This document shows, one piece after another, positions 6,897 to 14,435 of a stretch of 22,231 bases of DNA (positions are counted from its first letter, which is position 1; each line of letters starts with the position of its first letter). The DNA comes from a virus. The notes under the pieces were generated by a model. That model did not search any database and was not told the origin of the DNA. It saw only the letters and a program-made list of their open reading frames with translations. The position numbers and the translations under genes were made by a program. The stretch is taken from IMG/VR virus record IMGVR_UViG_3300034980_000061, positions 1 to 22,231 of that record. One strand, written 5' to 3'.

Positions 6897-8471
6897 ATGG
6901 CCGATAAAAAACTAAATATAAAAGTCTCAACAACTGGTGCAAGTAAATCACAGAAAAACTTAAAAGGTTTATCGGGATCAATAAAAACTTTAGGAAAGGC
7001 GGCATTAGCTACTGGTGCGGCTTATTTCGCTACGAGGGGATTAATAAACGGATTCAGTTCAGCATTAAGATTGGCTGGTGAACAGGAACAAGCTGAAAAG
7101 AAACTTGAAGTAGCATTAGGTAAGACATCAACCGCCTTACTTAAGCACGCTTCTGCCTTACAGAAAATGACTACTTTCGGTGATGAAGCAATTATAGGGG
7201 TTCAATCAAGTCTGGCCGCATTCATTAAAGACGAAGAACAAATCAAAAAAGCAACAGAAGCCACATTAGATATGGCGGTTGCTATGGGGATGGATTTAAA
7301 AGCGGCTGGTGATTTAGTTGCAAAGACTCTGGGATCATCCACCAATGCCATGAGTCGTTATGGTATCCAGGTCGAAGGTGCAGTAGGTTCAACAGAAAGA
7401 CTTGAATCATTAACAAAGAATGTATCTACTCTTTTTGGCGGTCAGGCATCGGCACAAGCTGATACTTATGCTGGTTCTGTTGAACAGATGAAAAATTCTT
7501 TAGGTGATATGGCAGAACAGATAGGGGCAATTATGATACCCGTATTTGAAAAATTAGAACCTCATTTAAGTTTAGCAATAGATTTCTGGAGTAAATATTT
7601 CGGATCATTAAAAGATGGAGATACTACAAGTAGTGATTTCTCTATACAGGTTCAGGAATTAAATAAACAAATAAAAGAACAGGCTTCTTTAGTTGATTAT
7701 ATTGGTGGTGAATCTTATAGAACATTCGTGATGATTAGAAAAAGAGCCAATGCTGAAGGTAGAGAATTTGCAGAACAATTATCTATAGATAATGAATTAT
7801 ACAAAGAAGCTACAGATAAATTAGATGCTTTAAATAAAGAGAAGCAAAAGCAATTAGATATTGAAAAAGCCCTAAATACACAAGCAGTAGTTGGTCTTGA
7901 ATTAAGACGGGCTGAGATTGATATGGATATTGAATATGTAGAAGTTATTGATCCAGCGACAAAGGGTAATAGTCTATTTGCCGCATCTTTTCATGACATA
8001 GCTGGTGCATCATCAACTGCATTAAGCCAAACAAGTGATCTATTAGCGGCTACATCTGGTGCATCTAAAAGACAACAAGTTCAAGCGATGAGATTAGCAC
8101 AATTTGCGGCAATAGCGGATACTGCATCAGGTGTTATGAAGGCATTTAAGCAAGGTGGTACACTCGGATTTATAACTGGTGCTGGAATTGCCGCTACGGG
8201 TGCGGCTCAAGTTGCTACTATTCAACAAGCGATTTCAAATGCACAAGGGGCTGAAACTGGATTTGATGGTATAGTAAATAGACCAACTATGTTTATGACA
8301 GGGGAAGGCAACAAAGCAGAACGTGTATCTGTAACACCTCTACAAGGCCCCAATATCAACGGGCCGCAAGGTGGAATTACATTAAATATATCAGCACCAT
8401 TAGTAGATGAAACGGTGATTGATTCAATCATCCCAGCTATACAAAAAGCACAGCGGATGAACCTTGCATGA
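6897..8471 (+). CDS. Tape measure protein
   Basis: 524 residues, long and largely helical. It has an N-terminal coiled region (ASKSQKNLKGLSGSIKTLGK), a hydrophobic helix near residues 33-60 (KAALATGAAYFATRGLINGF) and a conserved tape-measure-like block (DMAVAMGMDLKAAGDLVAKT, then LGSSTNAMSRYGIQVEG). A second Ala/Gly-rich hydrophobic segment near residues 420-450 (LGFITGAGIAATGAAQVATI) follows. Its place after the chaperone pair is diagnostic. By the usual rule of about 0.15 nm per residue the tail would be near 80 nm. The ribosome-binding site is weak and the gap upstream holds a large inverted repeat. Its stop overlaps the next gene (ATGA). Confidence 0.92.
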   Translation: MADKKLNIKVSTTGASKSQKNLKGLSGSIKTLGKAALATGAAYFATRGLINGFSSALRLAGEQEQAEKKLEVALGKTSTALLKHASALQKMTTFGDEAIIGVQSSLAAFIKDEEQIKKATEATLDMAVAMGMDLKAAGDLVAKTLGSSTNAMSRYGIQVEGAVGSTERLESLTKNVSTLFGGQASAQADTYAGSVEQMKNSLGDMAEQIGAIMIPVFEKLEPHLSLAIDFWSKYFGSLKDGDTTSSDFSIQVQELNKQIKEQASLVDYIGGESYRTFVMIRKRANAEGREFAEQLSIDNELYKEATDKLDALNKEKQKQLDIEKALNTQAVVGLELRRAEIDMDIEYVEVIDPATKGNSLFAASFHDIAGASSTALSQTSDLLAATSGASKRQQVQAMRLAQFAAIADTASGVMKAFKQGGTLGFITGAGIAATGAAQVATIQQAISNAQGAETGFDGIVNRPTMFMTGEGNKAERVSVTPLQGPNINGPQGGITLNISAPLVDETVIDSIIPAIQKAQRMNLA

Positions 8472-11035
8472 GCCTAACCTTACCGACAGCTTATTCCACA
8501 TCTTCTAAATTAGGCAATATCCAGGAGAACTGGATTGTTCAATTAGGCTTCTATAATGGTGATGCACATGGAAGCGGAGAAGGTGGGTGGGATGCTACGC
8601 TACAATCTGGTGGTACTGCTAATCTATTAAATGAAGCATTAGATGATTCTGAAACGGCTGTTGATGTGGATGATGGCACGGTTTTTCAAGCTGGTGATTA
8701 TATCAAAGTTGAAAGCGAGATTATGAAGGTAAAAAGCATTTCAACTAATACGCTAACTGTTGATCGTGGTGCGATGAGTACAACTGCGGCAACTCACAAT
8801 AACAATACTGCAATCTACTGGAATAATTTCACACCAATATCACTTGCGGATACAACTATTGATTCTGTTTTTTATCATGGAACGATTACGAATAAGCCAT
8901 CTATACGATCATCTATTGATTTAGCTAATTCCACCGCAAAGACAGGCAATATATCTTTGAATGTAATCAACTTCCAGTTCAAAGGTGATGATTTTTCGGC
9001 TGAATTATTTTTAGGAACAAGGAAATATATTAATCGAGATGTAAAAATCTATTCACAGCTTAATGGTGATACTGCACTTGCGAATTGTTTGCAGATTTAT
9101 CAAGGAAGGCTAATAGATATTTCTCATGATGATTCTTCTATTTCATTACAACTCACAGAACAACGGCCCTGGGATTTTATTACCATTCCAAATGCAAGGA
9201 CTGTGAAAGCGAATAACGATAGAGGGACTAATTTATATTTTCCTGTAGCCTATGGTAATTTCTCAGCAAATGTATCCACAGGATCAGCACCAGCTTTATG
9301 TTATCCTGAAGTATCTGGTCAATCGGCTAATCTGTTTCCGATACCAGTTCATAAATATGACACAACTAATTTTTATTGTTTAATGCCAGGTGCAGATACA
9401 GGCAATTCACCAAATAATGCCAATTCTTGCACACCACACTTTTATGAAAAAAATATTGATTCATTCATACCAACCTTAAATAGTAGCGGTAATACATATG
9501 ATAATAATACTGATTCATATCAAGGAGGGAATGCGGTTAAAGCACCATTGGATTTATTCAGGTCATTTAGGTTCAAGCCTGAAGTTTTAGGAAGTGGTAA
9601 TGAATTTACTACAAATCCGTACAATGCTTTTGATACCGCATCTGGAGCTGGTTCTACAGCTATCAATACAGATACTACAGCTACATTTACTACATTGACA
9701 CATACACCTCCTGCTGGAGTTGCATCAACATCTACGTCTGATCTGGATGCAATTTATAATGTGCCACAGATAGGTGGTAAAGTAACATTAGTTAAACTTG
9801 CTTTTGGTGGATATTCATTAGTCAATGGTTCTGCATCGGCTGGTACTTTATCTGTAGCGATGAAATATAATAAACTTGATGACTCTGCATACACTACTAT
9901 GGCAACCAATTCTACAAGCGGAACATCATCACAGAGCTTGGGCCTTGATGGTTCAACTGCTGGGGTAGCAACACATACAACGGCTGATATTGTATCTCAA
10001 TTAACTGCTGGGAAAATGCCATCAACTGTAGAAGTAAGATATACTTGCACATTTAATTATGGTGATTTAAATGATGGCAAGACTCCAAATGTCATATCTG
10101 GTTTTTTATCCGATGTTCAATTTATAGTTCAAACTAAACTCGCATTTGATACTGAAAACATCTCAGGCAGTATTGCAAAGCTGGATGCTGTGAAAATCCT
10201 ATATACAGGAGGTGATGGATTGGCATCATCTTATTCTGGTGGTTCAGGAGTAGCTGGTACTGGATTAGATGCTCATCGTGATATGCTTTATCGTTTTACG
10301 GGTTGGGATGATTCAGATGCGAATATATATAATTGGTCATCTGGTTTAGATGTTCACGATAAAAGGATTAATACAGCAACATGGAACATAGCATGGTGGG
10401 CATTAGAGCCTGTGGAATTAAAAAAAGTATTAGAGCAGATACAATATGAATTTGGATTCATTTTCAAACTTCGCCATGATGGGAGTGGATCGTATTGGTT
10501 GGTCAAGGATTCTTATTCTTCTGGTGATGTGGTTCAAACATTAAAAAAAGAAGATATACAAAATCTAAAAATATCTAATACGCCCTTTTCTGAATTATTG
10601 ACTAAAATGGATATTCAATATAAAAGACATCCAGCTGAAACAAGCAAATATTTATTGAACGTGACATCAGAGGATACAACTAACAATCCGAGAACCGATT
10701 GGAATATTCAAAGCAAAGAAAATATCAAAGAAGTCAAATTGGATATGAATATTGACAAGCCAGGGAATGCTAATCCTGGTGGAGGTGATCCTAATGATGG
10801 ATTCGCTGATTATTATATGAACATATTTGGAACGGTCAGAAAGATTATATCATGCGACATTGTTAATCCAGCGGTGAGTTACAATCTTGAAACAGGAGAC
10901 ATCATCCAATTCTCAAATACGGCTGGTGATATGCCTGTTGAACCATTTGGGGATAATTGGGCAGACTATTATATGATTATAGATTTAAAGCGTTCACCAG
11001 GCAAGGTGAGCATAACCGTAAGAGAAGTGGGTTAA
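8468..11035 (+). CDS. Large tail-tip / baseplate hub-like protein
   Basis: 855 residues, the longest gene here. Residues about 60-110 carry an SH3-like strand set (GDYIKVESEIMKVKSISTNT, then LTVDRGAMSTTAATH) common in phage tail proteins. Residues about 200-265 (RLIDISHDDSSISLQLTEQR, then TNLYFPVAYGNF) resemble a distal-tail or assembly domain. After a Ser/Thr/Asn-rich middle, residues about 660-770 (EPVELKKVLEQIQYEFGFIF, then SYWLVKDSYSSGDVVQTLKK) look like the hub domain of gp27/gpL-type tail proteins. The C-terminus (GDIIQFSNTAGDMP) is another small barrel. It follows the tape measure by ATGA overlap. A multi-domain tail-tip role is likely; exact homology to a named protein is not established. 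Confidence 0.7.
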   Translation: MSLTLPTAYSTSSKLGNIQENWIVQLGFYNGDAHGSGEGGWDATLQSGGTANLLNEALDDSETAVDVDDGTVFQAGDYIKVESEIMKVKSISTNTLTVDRGAMSTTAATHNNNTAIYWNNFTPISLADTTIDSVFYHGTITNKPSIRSSIDLANSTAKTGNISLNVINFQFKGDDFSAELFLGTRKYINRDVKIYSQLNGDTALANCLQIYQGRLIDISHDDSSISLQLTEQRPWDFITIPNARTVKANNDRGTNLYFPVAYGNFSANVSTGSAPALCYPEVSGQSANLFPIPVHKYDTTNFYCLMPGADTGNSPNNANSCTPHFYEKNIDSFIPTLNSSGNTYDNNTDSYQGGNAVKAPLDLFRSFRFKPEVLGSGNEFTTNPYNAFDTASGAGSTAINTDTTATFTTLTHTPPAGVASTSTSDLDAIYNVPQIGGKVTLVKLAFGGYSLVNGSASAGTLSVAMKYNKLDDSAYTTMATNSTSGTSSQSLGLDGSTAGVATHTTADIVSQLTAGKMPSTVEVRYTCTFNYGDLNDGKTPNVISGFLSDVQFIVQTKLAFDTENISGSIAKLDAVKILYTGGDGLASSYSGGSGVAGTGLDAHRDMLYRFTGWDDSDANIYNWSSGLDVHDKRINTATWNIAWWALEPVELKKVLEQIQYEFGFIFKLRHDGSGSYWLVKDSYSSGDVVQTLKKEDIQNLKISNTPFSELLTKMDIQYKRHPAETSKYLLNVTSEDTTNNPRTDWNIQSKENIKEVKLDMNIDKPGNANPGGGDPNDGFADYYMNIFGTVRKIISCDIVNPAVSYNLETGDIIQFSNTAGDMPVEPFGDNWADYYMIIDLKRSPGKVSITVREVG

Positions 11036-11038
11036 GAT

Positions 11039-12088
11039 ATGGGTTACAATAGAATAGGAACACCAAGAGCATTTGTAGATTTGATTTCTTATAATTTAGC
11101 ACATGGGTGGAGTGCATTAGCAAATATTACAGCCCTTCAGGATGACAATACTACGGATGTTACTTTCGATACTGGTTCAATTATTGATATGTTTGATATG
11201 AAACCATCAAATCATGTTGTGATTGATAAAGAGAATCAACAATTTTACATTCAATACGATACAGAATTCAGTAATGATTCATTGGCTGAATCATCTTTTC
11301 TTGCTATTCTGAATCATAACTTACATACTGCAAATGCGGTTGTTACGGTTGAAACAGATGACGATTCAGGATTTGGTACATCAACGATTGTTTCAACAAC
11401 TGGAAACCATACAAAAGTCATAAATGCGGCCGCTGATGCGGTATCTACTGATCTTGATCCAGCCACTAACGGATGGACATTAATCACCTGGCCTACACAA
11501 GAATCAAATAATAGGTATCTAAGAATCACCTTTACATCAGATACTAATGCTACAACTAACTTTGCCGCTGATATTTTGATCGGATCAATACTCTTCGGGG
11601 AAATAGTAGATTGGAATCATCCACCACAGCAAGGCATAACCACTACTGTAGATTATGATGGCACAAGTTTACAGCAATCAGTAGGTGGTTCGACTTATGC
11701 CAATTCTACACATTTTGGACAACCTACATGGGCGGCTACAACACCCTGGAATATTGAAGATAGTGCTACACAATATACATATTCATTTCAAAGAAGATAC
11801 GGAAGGCTAAATCATTCGATGCAATTTAGCCACTTAACCGATACCGATGTATTCGCACCGAATCAACATGGGACTACAGCAAGTGATTGGTTTGATTCTG
11901 ATAATTTACACGCTTCTTTTTATCAAAGGATATTAGGGCAACATTTACCTTTTCTATTTACTATAGATGGTTCATCAACAACAGAAGGTGATTATGGATT
12001 GTTCAGATTGGCAAATAGCGGATTCAGTTCTACTCAAGTTGCTCATCGAGTCTGGGATGTTGCTTTAGATATTACTGAAACATGGTAA
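11039..12088 (+). CDS. Tail protein, probably tail tip or fibre
   Basis: 349 residues starting three bases after the previous stop. It is beta-rich, with Asp/Thr/Asn/Ser-rich strands. The first part (PRAFVDLISYNLAHGWSALA, then NRYLRITFTSDTN near residue 160) resembles a galactose-binding-like jelly roll. The second part (QYTYSFQRRYGRLNHSMQFS, then FYQRILGQHLPFLFTIDGSS) resembles the distal-tail type of domain seen in siphovirus tips. It ends the structural block and is followed by a terminator. It could contact the receptor, but nothing in the sequence identifies a ligand. A C-terminal His/Trp-rich strand ends in DVALDITETW. Confidence 0.65.
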   Translation: MGYNRIGTPRAFVDLISYNLAHGWSALANITALQDDNTTDVTFDTGSIIDMFDMKPSNHVVIDKENQQFYIQYDTEFSNDSLAESSFLAILNHNLHTANAVVTVETDDDSGFGTSTIVSTTGNHTKVINAAADAVSTDLDPATNGWTLITWPTQESNNRYLRITFTSDTNATTNFAADILIGSILFGEIVDWNHPPQQGITTTVDYDGTSLQQSVGGSTYANSTHFGQPTWAATTPWNIEDSATQYTYSFQRRYGRLNHSMQFSHLTDTDVFAPNQHGTTASDWFDSDNLHASFYQRILGQHLPFLFTIDGSSTTEGDYGLFRLANSGFSSTQVAHRVWDVALDITETW

Positions 12089-12125
12089 AAAAGATTTAAC
12101 CTATCCCATCGTTCCTGTCAAAATA

Positions 12126-12155
12126 AAGGCGGCCAGAAATGGTCGCTTTTTTTTT
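12126..12155 (+). terminator. Rho-independent terminator after tail genes
   Basis: GCGGCCA (12129-12135), loop GAAA, and TGGTCGC (12140-12146) form a seven-pair stem with one G-U pair, followed by nine T residues (12147-12155). The AAAG before the stem can extend pairing into the T run. It lies 38 bases after the last tail gene and just before a promoter, marking the end of the structural transcript. Confidence 0.93.
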
Positions 12156-12156
12156 C

Positions 12157-12185
12157 TTGTATATTAACTGTTTGCATATTATACT
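12157..12185 (+). promoter_or_regulatory. Sigma-70-like promoter for the early gene block
   Basis: TTGTAT (12157-12162) and TATACT (12180-12185) are separated by exactly 17 bases. The -10 box matches five of six consensus positions. It sits directly behind the terminator and ahead of the 12298 gene cluster. Transcription would start near 12192, at the first copy of GATGAGACA, leaving a leader of about 106 bases. Confidence 0.7.
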
Positions 12186-12191
12186 CTGAAT

Positions 12192-12297
12192 GATGAGACA
12201 ATCAATAAACAAACATTATGACACAAATGGGGGGCTTCTCGGTCAACCGACCAATGTCTCATCGCATCCCAAGCCCCCCGTGTCAAAGGATGAGACA
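12192..12297 (+). promoter_or_regulatory. Structured mRNA leader with interleaved repeats (possible pseudoknot switch)
   Basis: GATGAGACA occurs at 12192-12200 and 12289-12297; its exact complement TGTCTCATC lies at 12255-12263. GGGGGGCTT (12229-12237) and AAGCCCCCC (12271-12279) form a perfect 9-pair stem whose 33-base loop contains that complement and a small GGTC/GACC hairpin (12241-12244/12249-12252). The loop can therefore pair with the 5' end of the transcript or with the stretch between the Shine-Dalgarno AAAGGA (12285-12290) and the ATG at 12298. The frame from 12190 is open across this region, so a 36-residue extension is an alternative, but the AAAGGA site favours 12298. Confidence 0.65.
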
Positions 12298-12564
12298 ATG
12301 AAACAAACACAAAAAGACCTATTAATTGAATTGGTCAAAAAAGAAAGGGTGAGATTGACGGTTGCTTTGACTGATTGGAATATTACTGATGATGAAATGC
12401 AAGAGCTTAATCAAGAAAGGGATTTAGCTACTTCAACACTCAAAGCATTACAGGAAGTTGGGATTTCGTGGGAACATGAAGTTGAAGGCGAAGATGAAGC
12501 ACCTGAAAGTTGGAAATGTACTCAACCTCTTGAAGGGGGTGGTGAGTTTGAAGGGGGTGAGTGA
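12298..12564 (+). CDS. Early gene, unknown function (88 aa)
   Basis: 88 residues from the ATG at 12298, chosen because AAAGGA lies seven bases upstream; the frame extends to 12190 but that part lies in the structured leader. The product is a charged helical protein: KDLLIELVKKERVRLTVALT, a second helix (DEMQELNQERDLATSTLKAL), and an acidic Gly-rich tail ending LEGGGEFEGGE. The tail coincides with GGGGGTG-rich DNA that serves as the ribosome-binding site for the next gene. No family recognised. It is the first gene behind the early promoter, so it is probably an early host-takeover or regulatory protein, by position only. Confidence 0.65.
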   Translation: MKQTQKDLLIELVKKERVRLTVALTDWNITDDEMQELNQERDLATSTLKALQEVGISWEHEVEGEDEAPESWKCTQPLEGGGEFEGGE

Positions 12565-12565
12565 T
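12553..12565 (+). repeat. Repeated ribosome-binding segment GGGGGTGAGTGAT
   Basis: GGGGGTGAGTGAT at 12553-12565 recurs at 12749-12761; each copy spans a gene junction. In addition ATGAAACAAACA begins both the 12298 and 12566 genes. The repeats suggest that translation-initiation segments were duplicated among the small early genes. Confidence 0.75.
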
Positions 12566-12760
12566 ATGAAACAAACAATAGGTGAAACAATCAGACCAAA
12601 TGGTATTAAGGTTCAACTTGGTCAGCATGGTTCTACTTTTATAGTCAAGGACTTTTATAAAGACGGAAGTCAAAGAGATGTCAAATTCTTCGGAAGCTAC
12701 AATAGTGCGGTAACCTGCTTTAATAATATAGTTGAAAAAGAAAATGCAGGGGGTGAGTGA
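12566..12760 (+). CDS. Small early protein, unknown (64 aa)
   Basis: 64 residues from the ATG at 12566, behind GGGGGTGAG; a longer non-ATG frame into the previous gene is rejected. It begins MKQTIGETIRPNGIKVQLGQ and continues with strands and one helix (GSYNSAVTCFNNIVEKENAG), suggesting a small alpha/beta fold of the beta-beta-beta-alpha kind. The first four residues and 12 bases repeat those of the upstream gene. Stop and next start overlap (TGATG). Function unknown. Confidence 0.7.
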   Translation: MKQTIGETIRPNGIKVQLGQHGSTFIVKDFYKDGSQRDVKFFGSYNSAVTCFNNIVEKENAGGE

Positions 12761-13101
12761 TGAAACTAATATATCTTGGTAAAAAACTATCTTGGGAATC
12801 ATCAGAATTGGTGATCTTGAGATTATTAAAAAATCAATTATTATCAATCTATTCGGATACTGAATTGGAATTAGACGGTTTGAATCATAGTCACTTAGTT
12901 GATCTTTTGAACAACGTCAGTATAAAAGTTGAAACCATAAATAAGATCATGGATCAGGAATTGGAAAGATTAATTAAACGTGATTCGGATGTATTCAAAG
13001 ATCACAGATGCTCACATTGTCAAAGTGATAAAATCTATGTTTGTGATCCTTGTATGGATAAGTGGTCTGATGAAGTTGAAAGGGTGGCCCTGAATGGCTG
13101 A
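12760..13101 (+). CDS. Early protein with C-terminal zinc-ribbon motif
   Basis: 113 residues from the ATG at 12760, one base overlapping the previous stop, with GGGGGTGAG as ribosome-binding site. An N-terminal helical part (SWESSELVILRLLKNQLLSI, then HLVDLLNNVSIKVETINKIM) leads to a C-terminal CSHCQSDKIYVCDPCMDKW with two CxxC pairs, a probable zinc ribbon or knuckle at about residues 86-104. Such domains bind nucleic acid or protein partners. No enzyme motif is seen. It overlaps the small gene at 13094 by eight bases. Confidence 0.7.
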   Translation: MKLIYLGKKLSWESSELVILRLLKNQLLSIYSDTELELDGLNHSHLVDLLNNVSIKVETINKIMDQELERLIKRDSDVFKDHRCSHCQSDKIYVCDPCMDKWSDEVERVALNG

Positions 13102-13228
13102 GAACGTGAAATTTACCATCGTAAAGCCCAAAACTATGAAAAGTCATATATATGTTAGGCTAATGAGGAAACTCGTCAAAATCCTTGAGAAATTGGATGT
13201 TGGCGTTAAAATAAAAAAGGTGACATAA
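13094..13228 (+). CDS. Small basic protein (44 aa)
   Basis: 44 residues: MAENVKFTIVKPKTMKSHIY, then VRLMRKLVKILEKLDVGVKI and KKVT before TAA. It overlaps the previous gene by eight bases and the next by one (TAATG), which argues that it is translated. It is strongly basic, with a likely strand-helix layout. The only DNA-level start is the ATG at 13094 preceded by GGTGGCCCTGA. No family recognised; a nucleic-acid or RNA-polymerase-binding role would fit the charge but is speculation. Confidence 0.6.
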   Translation: MAENVKFTIVKPKTMKSHIYVRLMRKLVKILEKLDVGVKIKKVT

Positions 13229-13467
13229 TGTACGTACCATTTGATTTTAAATATCATGCTGAAATCCAATATGAAACTGAATTCGGTTTAGGCTTTTGTA
13301 ATGCAAACGGGAATACAATCGATGAATTACTATGGGATATTGATCATAGATTCGATCAATACAAATATAGAGAACCGCAATTATCTTTGGTTCTGAAAAA
13401 TCCGAACGGCCAGAAGATTGATATTACCAAAGATGTATTAAAAAGATTAGAAAAGGAGGCATCATGA
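13228..13467 (+). CDS. Small early protein, unknown (79 aa)
   Basis: 79 residues, ATG overlapping the previous stop by one base, with AAAAGGTGA upstream. It opens with strands (YVPFDFKYHAEIQYETEFGL, then GFCNANGNTIDELLWDIDHR) and ends with a basic helix (DVLKRLEKEAS). The Asn-Gly-rich middle and the Ile-Asp-Glu-Leu-Leu helix suggest a small compact alpha/beta domain. Its stop overlaps the next start (ATGA). No function assigned. Confidence 0.65.
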   Translation: MYVPFDFKYHAEIQYETEFGLGFCNANGNTIDELLWDIDHRFDQYKYREPQLSLVLKNPNGQKIDITKDVLKRLEKEAS

Positions 13468-13580
13468 TTGATAAATTGGATTTATGGATAGGAACATTTA
13501 TTTTCTATCTGCAAAAGATTGCCCCGTATTTAATTGTGGGGATGATAATTCACTTAATAATAAACCTATGGAGGCTATAA
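13464..13580 (+). CDS. Small membrane protein (38 aa)
   Basis: 38 residues with a very strong AAAAGGAGG site at 13451-13459, five bases before the ATG. The sequence is nearly all hydrophobic: LDLWIGTFIFYLQKIAPYLI followed by VGMIIHLIINLWRL. It should form one or two tight membrane helices. Early phage genes of this type can act in superinfection exclusion or inhibit host functions, but nothing here shows which. It is coupled to the upstream gene by ATGA, and the SSB-like gene follows after one base. Confidence 0.7.
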   Translation: MIDKLDLWIGTFIFYLQKIAPYLIVGMIIHLIINLWRL

Positions 13581-13581
13581 T

Positions 13582-14061
13582 ATGCCAGATAAACCAAGAA
13601 TAACATTCAATCCAGGTGAGCCTGTGATTGTCACTTTAAAGTTCGATAATGGCTTTGAAAAAGAAGGTGCAAATGGGCCGTACTTTTCGCATACCGTATT
13701 GAATGATAATGTAGACACGATAATGTTCGCATCACCTAAACTGAATGATATGATCACTTCTGATTATGGTCGTGGTGATACTCTCAGAATCATTAAACAT
13801 GATACCAAGCCTGTAACTTGGGGAGTACATAAAGAAGGCGAAGCTGATGTAAAAACTGTTGCTAATGTGAAACCAGTAGAAGTAACGAATGATGCGAGAA
13901 CGCATGATATTCATCGCCAGGTAGCAGTTAAAATTGTTTGCCAGAATACTGATTTTTCAGAGAAAGAAATATCAGAAGAACAATATAATTTATTGTCTAA
14001 GAATGTTCAGATCGTTTTGAATCTGATTGAAAATAAAAAAGATGGTTCGTTGCCCTTCTAA
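13582..14061 (+). CDS. Single-stranded DNA-binding-like protein
   Basis: 159 residues behind a GGAGG site. The first 70 residues are beta-rich and OB-fold-like (PRITFNPGEPVIVTLKFDNG, then GPYFSHTVLNDNVDTIMFAS and GDTLRIIKHD). The C-terminus ends DGSLPF, resembling the acidic tip (DDDIPF) by which bacterial and phage SSBs recruit replication proteins. It heads the replication and nuclease genes, as phage SSBs often do. The assignment rests on fold impression and the terminal motif, without a recognised family match. A helical stretch (SEEQYNLLSKNVQIVLNLIE) precedes the tip. The last base overlaps the next ATG. Confidence 0.55.
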   Translation: MPDKPRITFNPGEPVIVTLKFDNGFEKEGANGPYFSHTVLNDNVDTIMFASPKLNDMITSDYGRGDTLRIIKHDTKPVTWGVHKEGEADVKTVANVKPVEVTNDARTHDIHRQVAVKIVCQNTDFSEKEISEEQYNLLSKNVQIVLNLIENKKDGSLPF

Positions 14062-14435
14062 TGATTAAACGATGGCCCCAAGATGTTTTATTCTCGGAGA
14101 TCATCCGTTCCAGAGATGGTTGGACTTGTCAAAGATGCTCAAAAGGTTTCGATCCTACAAGTTCAACATCTCGGATGGGATTGCATTGTAGCCACTATCA
14201 TGGCAGAGGTAAGTGGGCTACCCGTTATGATCTGGATAATTGTACCGCATTATGTTATGGATGCCATAGGTTTTTAGGCGGCAGACCATTAGAGCATACA
14301 GAATTTATGATAAAAAGATTAGGCAAGAAAAAATTTAAAGAATTGAATACACGATCCAATATAATTAAAAAGAAACGAGATTTTATAAATAAAGAATTCA
14401 GAAAAGAATTAAAATTGATGCTGGAAAATGAATAG
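14061..14435 (+). CDS. HNH endonuclease, NinG-like
   Basis: 124 residues. A treble-clef zinc site is formed by C23 and C26 (WTCQRCSKGF) with C65 and C68 (TALCYGCHRF). The HNH residues are H45 in HCSHYHGRGKWATRYDLDN, N60 and H69. This arrangement, with a helical start (DVLFSEIIRSRDG) and a basic tail rich in Lys, resembles phage NinG/HNH proteins used in recombination, DNA processing or packaging. It is small, without extra DNA-binding domains, so a free-standing homing endonuclease is less likely though not excluded. It sits between the SSB-like and methyltransferase genes. Confidence 0.85.
   Translation: MIKRWPQDVLFSEIIRSRDGWTCQRCSKGFDPTSSTSRMGLHCSHYHGRGKWATRYDLDNCTALCYGCHRFLGGRPLEHTEFMIKRLGKKKFKELNTRSNIIKKKRDFINKEFRKELKLMLENE

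Noticed and set aside
6830-6907. 25-codon frame inside the inverted repeat before the tape measure
   Set aside because: No ribosome-binding site. The bases are better explained by the inverted repeat.
12190-12297. N-terminal extension of the first early gene from ATG 12190 or 12193
   Set aside because: The frame is open, but the predicted transcript begins at about 12192 and a proper AAAGGA site precedes 12298. The extension would also run through the structured leader. Leaderless initiation at 12193 remains a small possibility.
12440-12847. 135-codon minus-strand frame over early genes
   Set aside because: It is antisense to three genes with good starts and coupled junctions. No motif is seen and all other genes are on the + strand.
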